Below are positions 1 through 5,281 of a stretch of DNA of 8,091 nucleotides, piece by piece. The position numbers were made by a program, and so were the translations under genes. Source of the DNA: Pseudomonadota bacterium (lineage in GTDB: Bacteria > Pseudomonadota > Gammaproteobacteria > Natronospirales > REEB76); contig JAJYBN010000045.1 in NCBI GenBank assembly GCA_021779005.1, positions 1 to 8,091 on the forward strand, given 5' to 3'. Positions within the stretch are counted from its first letter, which is position 1; the number at the start of each line of letters is the position of its first letter. The notes beneath the pieces were generated by a model, which saw only the letters and a program-made list of their open reading frames with translations, searched no databases and was not told the DNA's origin.

Positions 1-201
1 TTTACAGTCTTCCGGACAGGCGCCGGTCTTGATAGACAACAGCGTTGAAATCTGTACTGCGTTGGGGTCGAAATAGCGGCGGTGCACACAATGGGCTTGA
101 TACAACAGATCATTGAATGGTAACGCCATGAGCGCCTGGACCTCTATCAGAGTCCAGTCGTGGCGAATGTCGGGCCGGGTATTAACGATCACAGGATGCA
201 T
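1..201 (-). CDS. bioB: Biotin synthase, N-terminal part (cut by the window edge)
   Basis: Biotin synthase is a cytoplasmic radical-SAM enzyme that inserts sulfur into dethiobiotin in the last step of biotin synthesis. Only the first 67 codons are here. They contain the typical BioB N-terminal stretch: RHDWTL near residue 13, [12 protein letters not shown] near 26, [10 protein letters not shown] near 41 and [14 protein letters not shown] at 54-67. The last of these holds Cys62 and Cys66, the first two cysteines of the radical-SAM CxxxCxxC cluster motif; the third lies just beyond the edge. The ATG at 201 is chosen because GGAG lies 9 bases upstream of it and the protein begins where family members do. 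It is divergent from the comF remnant, a common gammaproteobacterial arrangement. A promoter and a BirA-like operator lie upstream, suggesting repression when biotin is plentiful. The reading frame is intact as far as it can be followed. Confidence 0.95.
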   Translation of the reverse strand, partial: MHPVIVNTRPDIRHDWTLIEVQALMALPFNDLLYQAHCVHRRYFDPNAVQISTLLSIKTGACPEDCK

Positions 202-219
202 AGTAGGGGGCTCCGGTTA

Positions 220-235
220 AGCATGGCATCATGCT
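220..235. repeat. Small perfect inverted repeat in the bioB leader
   Basis: The arms AGCATG and CATGCT are perfectly complementary around a 4-base loop. In the predicted bioB mRNA leader this hairpin ends about five bases before the GGAG ribosome-binding sequence, so it could affect ribosome access. Six base pairs is short and may be chance. There is no U-run, so it is not a terminator. Confidence 0.35.
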
Positions 236-264
236 CGACTGGCAATCGCCATCAGCTTGGACGC

Positions 265-292
265 AGTGTAACGGGATAAAGGTGTCTGTCAA
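265..292 (-). promoter_or_regulatory. Predicted sigma70-type promoter of bioB
   Basis: On the minus strand, a perfect -35 box TTGACA (292-287) is separated by 16 bases from a -10 box TACACT (270-265; four of six consensus positions). Transcription would start near base 258, giving a leader of about 57 bases before the bioB ATG. The -35 box lies inside the left arm of the BirA-like operator, the expected position for repression by blocking RNA polymerase. The assignment rests on pattern only. Confidence 0.55.
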
Positions 293-318
293 CCATGAGA
301 ACAAGGGATGGTTTACGG
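286..318. promoter_or_regulatory. BirA-like biotin operator between bioB and comF
   Basis: The left arm CTGTCAACC (286-294) and right arm GGTTTACGG (310-318) are separated by exactly 15 bases. The known proteobacterial BirA operator is TTGTAAACC, a spacer of 14-16 bases, then GGTTTACAA. Each arm here matches 7 of 9 positions, and the arms are complementary to each other at 7 of 9. The site covers the -35 box of the predicted bioB promoter. Its right arm also covers the comF ATG at 308-310 (in part) and codons 2-4. Binding of biotinyl-AMP-loaded BirA here would be expected to repress bioB. The organism would need a BirA with an N-terminal helix-turn-helix, which cannot be seen in this window. 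Confidence 0.6.
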
Positions 319-1024
319 TTGGCTAAGGCAGCTGCATAGCTTGCTGTACACACCCTATTGCCTGCTGTGCGGCCGGCGCAGTCACTCACAAAGGGAATTG
401 TGCAATGTATGCATGCGGGATCTGAACTGGAACCGATCTTTCTGCCCGATGTGTGCTGCGCCCATCTCGCCCGATGCTGGCGCACGCCGGTGCGGACAAT
501 ATCCGTAGTCACCGCCTCCCTGGGACCTTGCCATCAGCGCCTTGCTGTACGCATGGCCACTGGACCAATTGCTGCAGTGCTTCAAAATCGGCGGCAGTAT
601 GGCTACTGGCCGATTGTTGGGCGAACTACTGGCTGACTATCTGACTGCCGGGTGCTTCCTAAAGCCGGATCTACTCATACCCGTACCTTTACACGCCGCA
701 CATCTGCGCGAACGTGGCTTCATTCAGGCGCTGGAGCTCGCGTGGCCGGTTGCCCGGCGCCTGCGGCTGCGTTTCGCCCATCACAACCTGTGTGTGCGCG
801 GTAAATATACCGCCGTGCAGTCTGAGCTCGATGCAGTTGCACGCCGCCGCAACCTGCACGCGGCGTTTGCAATCCACCGTAGCCTGACAGGCATGCACGT
901 CGCGATCCTGGACGACGTCCTGACGACGGGCGCCACTGCCGCGGCATTGAGCTTGACACTCAGGCAGACGGGCACCGCCTCGGTACAGATCTGGTGCCTG
1001 GCGCGTACTGCCCGCGTATCCTGA
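308..1024 (+). pseudogene. comF: ComF-family phosphoribosyltransferase, interrupted by an in-frame amber codon
   Basis: ComF proteins carry an N-terminal four-cysteine-pair zinc region and a C-terminal type I phosphoribosyltransferase fold, and are linked to DNA uptake in competent bacteria. Here the N-terminal part has CLLCG, CNVC and CPMC pairs and RCGQY, where the eighth cysteine has become Tyr65. One codon later but one, TAG at 506-508 stops translation. The same frame then continues without a shift through SPPPWDLA, the RGFIQALELA segment and the PRPP-binding loop ILDDVLTTGATAAAL to a TGA at 1022-1024. Read through, it would be about 238 residues, a normal ComF length, so a single nonsense change is the only break in frame. 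The start is the ATG at 308; an in-frame TGA at 296-298 rules out a longer start. The ribosome-binding site is poor. Other possibilities are a sequencing error, amber readthrough, or internal initiation giving only the C-terminal domain. ComF identity is firm; the broken state is as seen. Confidence 0.85.
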
Positions 1025-1080
1025 CGTCCGGCGTTTGCTGGCTGCCGCATGCTGATTGTCAAAGCCCTGGGCGCCGTACC

Positions 1081-1111
1081 ATACTGGCTCTTGTGCACAA
1101 GCCGCCAGTGT
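1081..1111. repeat. Long imperfect inverted repeat downstream of comF
   Basis: Outer arms ATACTGGC (1081-1088) and GCCAGTGT (1104-1111) pair over 8 positions, one of them G-U. They enclose a perfect 12-base palindrome CTTGTGCACAAG (1090-1101), with one and two unpaired bases at the joints. As RNA it would form a stable stem-loop behind comF. No U-run follows, so it is not a standard intrinsic terminator. As DNA the 12-base palindrome could be a binding site for a dimeric regulator of the downstream cyclic-di-GMP genes. The structure is certain; its function is open. Confidence 0.5.
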
Positions 1112-1120
1112 CCTAACGAG

Positions 1121-1140
1121 TGCGGGTTTGTAGTCCCGCA
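1121..1140. repeat. Small hairpin upstream of the HD-GYP gene
   Basis: TGCGGG (1121-1126) and CCCGCA (1135-1140) pair perfectly over six GC-rich bases around an 8-base loop. It lies 39 bases before the chosen GTG start at 1180. The only T-run nearby (1160-1164) is 20 bases further on, too far to make it a normal terminator. It may be part of the 5' leader of the following gene. Confidence 0.35.
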
Positions 1141-1179
1141 TACGGCCCCTGGCAGTGGGATTTTTACCGGAAGATCAAA

Positions 1180-2445
1180 GTGGACCTACAAAAACAAATA
1201 AAAGTGAACACGGCTGATCTCGAGACCGGCATGTATGTCGCGCGCCTCGACCGTCCCTGGACTGAGACCCCCTTCCTGTTCCAGGGTTTCTTTATCCGCA
1301 CTCAGGAAGACATCGAAGAACTGCAACATCACTGCCAATACGTGTATGTCGATTTTGAGCAGAGTCGCAAAGAAATCACCCATACAAAGACCGGCATGAA
1401 GCGTGAGAACCGCACGATCACCCAGGTCACCAGCCTGCACTATGCCAAACCTCATACTACAGCCAGCACGCGCAATCGCACCGTGTATGCCAACACCCAG
1501 CCAGTGGAAGAAGAATTGCCCATCGCCAGAACGGTTTACACCGAGGCTAACCAGGCCGTCGAGAGTCTTTTGACAAAACTGGAGGTTGACGGACGCCTGG
1601 ACGTACAGATAGCCAAGGACATCGTCGAGCCCATGGTGGAAAGTGTGTTGCGCAATCCGGATGCACTGATCTGGCTAGCACGCATGAAAAGATACGACTC
1701 CTATATGTATCACCACTCGGTCAGCTCATCCATCTGGGGCATAACATTCGGGCGTCACTTGGGCTTGGATAAATCGGCGCTGCATGAAATAGGCCTGGGT
1801 TGCATGCTGTTTGATGTGGGCAAGACCAAGTTGCCGCATGCCTTGCTGATCAAGCCAGAAAAACTCACCGAAAATGAATGGCATGTGATGCGCAATCATG
1901 TGGATTACAGCATCAACCTCCTGGAAGGCGCGGGCGGCATCACCGAACGCATTATCAACATGGTGCAAAGCCATCACGAACGCCACGACGGCAGCGGTTA
2001 CCCTGACAAACTCAAGGAAAACCAGATCCCGACCTTCGCCAAGATCGCCGGTATGGTCGATTGTTACGACGCCATCACCAGCCCGCGTCCTTACAGCAAC
2101 CTGCGTACTCCTTATGAGGCGGTGCGGGAAATCTACAGTTGGCGAAGCACGCTGTTTCAAGCCGAGGTCGTGGAACAATTCATGCAGGTGGTAGGCGTAT
2201 TCCCCACCGGTTCACTGGTGGAATTGAATACCGGGGCAGTAGCCATTGTGATCGCACAGAACGAATCACGCCGGCTCAAGCCACGTGTCATGCTGATCCT
2301 GGATGAAAACAAGAAACGGCTTCCGCAGTTCAATACTGTAGATTTACTGTTCGACACGCATCTGAAAGGTGCCCAGGATATGTGGATCGAAAAATGTCTG
2401 GAAACAGGCGCCTACGGTATTGATCCCCAGGAACTGTATCTATGA
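1180..2445 (+). CDS. DUF3391 / HD-GYP domain protein with altered HD doublet (FD-GYP)
   Basis: This is a probable cytoplasmic cyclic-di-GMP signalling protein of 421 residues. The N-terminus (about 1-65) is a DUF3391-type module with LETGMYVARLDRPW and TPFLFQGF. A linker of about 70 polar residues follows, then an HD-GYP domain at about 140-340. Recognisable parts are YHHSVSSS near 177, LFDVGKTKLP at 210-219, NHVDYS near 239 and HHERHDGSGYP at 265-275. In canonical members the doublet is HD in LLHDIGK; here Phe211-Asp212 replaces it, so one metal ligand is missing and phosphodiesterase activity is doubtful. The GYP motif and the second histidine pair are kept. I chose GTG 1180 because GGAAG lies 6 bases upstream and the family start (a few residues before LETGMYV) fits; an upstream GTG at 1120 would add 20 residues unlike the family. 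It is followed by a GGDEF-EAL gene, very likely co-transcribed. Confidence 0.88.
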   Translation: MDLQKQIKVNTADLETGMYVARLDRPWTETPFLFQGFFIRTQEDIEELQHHCQYVYVDFEQSRKEITHTKTGMKRENRTITQVTSLHYAKPHTTASTRNRTVYANTQPVEEELPIARTVYTEANQAVESLLTKLEVDGRLDVQIAKDIVEPMVESVLRNPDALIWLARMKRYDSYMYHHSVSSSIWGITFGRHLGLDKSALHEIGLGCMLFDVGKTKLPHALLIKPEKLTENEWHVMRNHVDYSINLLEGAGGITERIINMVQSHHERHDGSGYPDKLKENQIPTFAKIAGMVDCYDAITSPRPYSNLRTPYEAVREIYSWRSTLFQAEVVEQFMQVVGVFPTGSLVELNTGAVAIVIAQNESRRLKPRVMLILDENKKRLPQFNTVDLLFDTHLKGAQDMWIEKCLETGAYGIDPQELYL

Positions 2446-2468
2446 ATCTCCCCTCGGCCACATTTTGA
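2442..2468 (+). other. Eight-codon mini-ORF bridging the HD-GYP stop and the GGDEF-EAL start
   Basis: An ATG at 2442 overlaps the HD-GYP stop as ATGA and has AGGA 9 bases upstream (2429-2432). It reads MNLPSATF and stops at TGA 2466-2468, immediately before the ATG of the next gene and in the same frame. The next gene's own ATG has no clear ribosome-binding sequence. Either ribosomes start here, stop and restart on the adjoining ATG (translational coupling), or this is the former N-terminus of the GGDEF-EAL protein cut off by a nonsense change. The geometry is seen directly; the interpretation is inference. Confidence 0.45.
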
Positions 2469-3758
2469 ATGTCAGACAAGATCCTCTCACTGCGCCCCAA
2501 CCGGCCCTCGCTGATACGCTATCTGGACAGCTATATGCGGCGCGCGCGCACCAGTGGCCGGCAACTGGCGCTATTGATAATCCAGGTCAAGCGAGGTCAG
2601 GAATTCGGCGCGTTGTTCGGTTATCGCAGCATCGAACAACTGATGGAACAATTGGCCGAGCGCCTGGCCGACATCTGCCGTGACCGCGATCGCATCATGC
2701 GCATCGGTGATCATGAGTATGCGCTGATACTCCCGGACATCCTGAATACAGGACATTGCATTCTGGCTGCCAACAAGATACTACGCGCCCTGTCCGCGCC
2801 TTTTCAGGTAGAAAACCGTATCGTCTCAATGGGCGCCAATATGGGGTTGGCGGTGTTTCCAGAGCATGCCGCACAACCCGACACGTTGCTGCAGCATGCG
2901 GAACTGGCACTATCGGACGCGATACGCAGCGACGCGCCCTATCTGATGTACAAGGAGGACACCCAGGAAAATCTGGCCGGTACCTGGAATATGGAAAGCG
3001 AGCTGGGTACCGCACTGGATAATTGCGAGCTGGAAATTTTCTATCAGCCCAAGATCAATCTGCGTGGCGGATTGCTGGCAGGTGCGGAAGCGCTACTGCG
3101 TTGGCGCAGTCCCACGCGGGGTATCGTACCGCCGAACATCTTCATCCCGATCGCTACCCATACCGGTCAGATCAGGGAGCTGACGTGGTCGGCCATCAAT
3201 ATGGCATTACAACATGCGGCAACCTGGCCCACGCGCTTCGGACCATTGTCGCTTGCCATCAACATCGCTCCCTCACTGTTGGAAGATGAAACACTCGTAA
3301 GGCGGGTAGCGGACGCTATGGGTATATGGAGCGCCAAACCCAATCGTCTTATCCTGGAAATCACCGAAGCGGCGATGATGGACAACATCGATGTAAGTTT
3401 TGAAACCATCCGCGAACTCAAAAACCGCGGGGTTATGGTATCCATAGACGACTTCGGAACCGGGTATTCTTCACTCGCGAATTTCAAGAATATCCCCGCG
3501 TCGGAACTCAAGATTGACAAAAGTTTTGTGATGAACATGCTCACCAGCAAGGCTGATGCCAACATCGTGCGCGCCATAATAAATCTGGCGAAATCCTTCG
3601 ACTTGCAGGTGGCGGCGGAAGGCGCAGAGAGCATGGAGATTTTGCGTGCGCTGGCGGCACTGCAGTGCAATTATGCCCAGGGTTATTACATCAGTCAGCC
3701 GATCCCCGCCAACGCATTCGCACAATTCATCAGTGAATACGTACCGCCGGTGTTCTGA
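2469..3758 (+). CDS. Degenerate GGDEF plus EAL domain protein, probable cyclic-di-GMP phosphodiesterase
   Basis: This 429-residue, probably cytoplasmic protein has no membrane segment. Residues about 20-165 form a GGDEF fold whose signature is degenerate: RIGDHEY at 78-84 puts GDHEY in place of GGDEF, and the usual metal-binding aspartate near the N-terminus of the fold is not apparent, so diguanylate cyclase activity is unlikely. Residues about 175-425 are an EAL domain, which hydrolyses cyclic-di-GMP to pGpG. It keeps the residues expected of active enzymes: YQP at 192-194, EAL at 207-209, Asn265, Glu297 in EITE, DDFGTGYSSL from 327, Lys348 in LKIDKSF, AEGAE at 383-387 and Gln404 in AQGYYISQP. 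ATG 2469 follows a stop codon in the same frame, so no longer start exists, and no good ribosome-binding site precedes it; translation may be coupled to the upstream genes. The degenerate GGDEF may bind GTP as a regulator of the EAL, as in known tandem proteins. Confidence 0.92.
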   Translation: MSDKILSLRPNRPSLIRYLDSYMRRARTSGRQLALLIIQVKRGQEFGALFGYRSIEQLMEQLAERLADICRDRDRIMRIGDHEYALILPDILNTGHCILAANKILRALSAPFQVENRIVSMGANMGLAVFPEHAAQPDTLLQHAELALSDAIRSDAPYLMYKEDTQENLAGTWNMESELGTALDNCELEIFYQPKINLRGGLLAGAEALLRWRSPTRGIVPPNIFIPIATHTGQIRELTWSAINMALQHAATWPTRFGPLSLAINIAPSLLEDETLVRRVADAMGIWSAKPNRLILEITEAAMMDNIDVSFETIRELKNRGVMVSIDDFGTGYSSLANFKNIPASELKIDKSFVMNMLTSKADANIVRAIINLAKSFDLQVAAEGAESMEILRALAALQCNYAQGYYISQPIPANAFAQFISEYVPPVF

Positions 3759-3765
3759 AAGTATC

Positions 3766-4704
3766 TTATGCCGCGATGCTGAAGGTGTAATTCAAGAGGA
3801 TGCCGGCAAACACTGCCGCTCCGAACCAGTTATTGTTCATGAATGCCTGGAAACAGCGTTGCGGATTGCGCTGACGGATGAGAACCTGCTGATAAACTGA
3901 GAATAGCAGCGCACACACCAGTCCCAAGTAATACACAAGACCCATGTTGGTTTGATAGCCAACCAGCAACAGGGCGATCAACAGCAGCACCTGCAGTATG
4001 CCGATGATCATCCGGTCCAGATCACCGAATAGGATGGCGGTGGACTTGACACCTATCCTGATATCGTCGGGCCGATCCACCATGGCATACATGGTGTCGT
4101 ATACGGTGGCCCAGATGATATTGGCGATGAATATCAGCCAGGCTTCGGTCGGAACCCCGCCGGTCACCGCGGCATACGCCATTGGAATCCCCCAGCCGAA
4201 TGCCAGCCCCAGATAGGGTTGCGGCAGATAGGTATAGCGTTTCATGAACGGATAGGTGATCACCAGCACAGCGCCAATCACCGCCAGTTCCTGGGTGAGC
4301 CGGTTGAGCATCAGCACCAGTCCGAGACCCACGAGGCACAAGGCTATGAAAAGGGCTAGCGCCTCCCAGATGTTCAGTTCGCGGGTGGCGAGCGGCCGTG
4401 TGCGGGTACGCTGCACCTGCGGATCGAAATTGCGGTCTGCGAAATCATTGATGATGCAGCCGGCGGAACGCATCACGAATACACCGATCACGAAGATCGC
4501 GAAAAGTTTCAGTGTCGGATGCCCAGCGGCAGCCAGCCACAGTGCCCAGAGTGTCGGCCATAGCAACAGAAAACTGCCGATGGGCCGGTGCAAGCGCATC
4601 AGACGCACATAGGCCAATGCACGCTGGCCCGCCACTGACAACCAGTGACGCAGCCTGCGGTTGTAACGCAGTTTCCGCCATAACGGCCGCAAGCGTGGGT
4701 CCAT
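3766..4704 (-). CDS. ubiA: 4-hydroxybenzoate polyprenyltransferase
   Basis: This integral inner-membrane enzyme attaches the polyprenyl tail to 4-hydroxybenzoate, the second committed step of ubiquinone synthesis. From the start used here the protein has 312 residues. The [12 protein letters not shown] segment leads into [13 protein letters not shown]. The first Asp-rich motif, [19 protein letters not shown], begins at residue 86 and the second, [12 protein letters not shown], at 203; together they bind magnesium and the prenyl diphosphate. The remainder is strongly hydrophobic with about eight or nine likely membrane helices. The ATG at 4704 overlaps the ubiC stop as TGATG, which suggests translational coupling. 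An in-frame ATG at 4731 would add 9 residues, but it has no ribosome-binding sequence and family members have a shorter N-terminus. It is the last gene of the ridA-recG-ubiC-ubiA operon and takes the product of UbiC. Its stop lies 7 bases from that of the convergent EAL gene. Confidence 0.96.
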   Translation of the reverse strand: MDPRLRPLWRKLRYNRRLRHWLSVAGQRALAYVRLMRLHRPIGSFLLLWPTLWALWLAAAGHPTLKLFAIFVIGVFVMRSAGCIINDFADRNFDPQVQRTRTRPLATRELNIWEALALFIALCLVGLGLVLMLNRLTQELAVIGAVLVITYPFMKRYTYLPQPYLGLAFGWGIPMAYAAVTGGVPTEAWLIFIANIIWATVYDTMYAMVDRPDDIRIGVKSTAILFGDLDRMIIGILQVLLLIALLLVGYQTNMGLVYYLGLVCALLFSVYQQVLIRQRNPQRCFQAFMNNNWFGAAVFAGILLNYTFSIAA

Positions 4705-5276
4705 CAGGGACTCATCCACGGTAAAAAACATTCGTAGATCAGCAATTGCTGACTATCAACCCGCAGCACGGAGCGCCGGGCCCATAATTCGGGTGGCGTG
4801 ATGCCCTGGCCGTCTAGCGCTTTCTGGTAGAGATTGTGTTGAGGCTCAAGCTTCGCCACTTCGATCACGCTGCGCTTCGCATCTGCATTTGCGAACACCC
4901 GATCCCCCAATGGGTGCGCGCCCAATCTGTCCAGCCACTGTCCGCTTTCCGCGAGTGCCAATGTACGTGCATATACCCAGGGGGTGTCTGCGCATAGATA
5001 TACCCGGCGTTCAAGCGCCGGCGCGCCGGTAGCCGACTGCAGTAGACGCGCGTCCTCTGCGTCCAGCACCGTCCGCCCCTCATGTACAACCTGCACATGG
5101 AAGGCGGGGCCGGCTGTGGCGCGCAGTTTTTTGGAGAGCGAACCCGCATCCTGCAGCCATATCCACACGGCGGGACGCTGTTTCACGGGCCATGCTTCCA
5201 ATGGACGCCAGAGACGATCATCGTCCGAGGATTTTCTGGTCCGTGCCATCGGCATTTCCTGTTTGCCCTGCGTCAT
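4704..5276 (-). CDS. ubiC: Chorismate lyase (chorismate--pyruvate lyase)
   Basis: UbiC converts chorismate to 4-hydroxybenzoate and pyruvate in the cytoplasm, the entry step to ubiquinone. The 190 residues align with E. coli UbiC over most of their length: [18 protein letters not shown] at 89-106 matches the REILLCAD...WLAGRT region, [12 protein letters not shown] at 117-128 matches LGKTPLGRYLF, and [10 protein letters not shown] with [13 protein letters not shown] matches the C-terminus. Arg90 and Glu182 correspond to the active-site Arg76 and Glu155 of the E. coli enzyme. It is about 25 residues longer than the E. coli protein, mostly at the N-terminus. An alternative start at 5249 (tenth codon, MARTRKSS) has AGGA 7 bases upstream and may be the real one; ATG 5276 has AGG at 10 bases. 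It begins 5 bases after the recG stop and its own stop overlaps the ubiA start, so the three genes are surely one transcript. Confidence 0.93.
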   Translation of the reverse strand: MTQGKQEMPMARTRKSSDDDRLWRPLEAWPVKQRPAVWIWLQDAGSLSKKLRATAGPAFHVQVVHEGRTVLDAEDARLLQSATGAPALERRVYLCADTPWVYARTLALAESGQWLDRLGAHPLGDRVFANADAKRSVIEVAKLEPQHNLYQKALDGQGITPPELWARRSVLRVDSQQLLIYECFLPWMSP

Positions 5277-5281
5277 TGTAG

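Noticed and set aside
358..636. A 92-codon open frame across the comF break, which might mean a frameshift rather than a nonsense mutation
   Set aside because: ComF motifs before and after the TAG lie in the same frame with normal spacing, so no shift is needed; the 92-codon frame has no ComF features.
1083..1109. Inverted repeat after comF as an intrinsic terminator
   Set aside because: No T-run follows the stem on either strand; it is listed only as an inverted repeat.
689..1141. 150-codon minus-strand open frame opposite comF
   Set aside because: It is a shadow of the comF frame; the protein has no recognisable family pattern and the other strand carries clear motifs.
1120..1179. Longer start for the HD-GYP gene at GTG 1120
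   Set aside because: It would add 20 residues unlike the DUF3391 N-terminus, has no good ribosome-binding site, and would make the 1121-1140 hairpin coding; GTG 1180 has GGAAG at 6 bases.
1726..2178. 150-codon minus-strand open frame opposite the HD-GYP domain
   Set aside because: Shadow frame of a strongly conserved coding region, without own start signals or family features.
3167..3670. 167-codon minus-strand open frame opposite the EAL domain
   Set aside because: Shadow frame; the plus strand carries all EAL catalytic motifs here.
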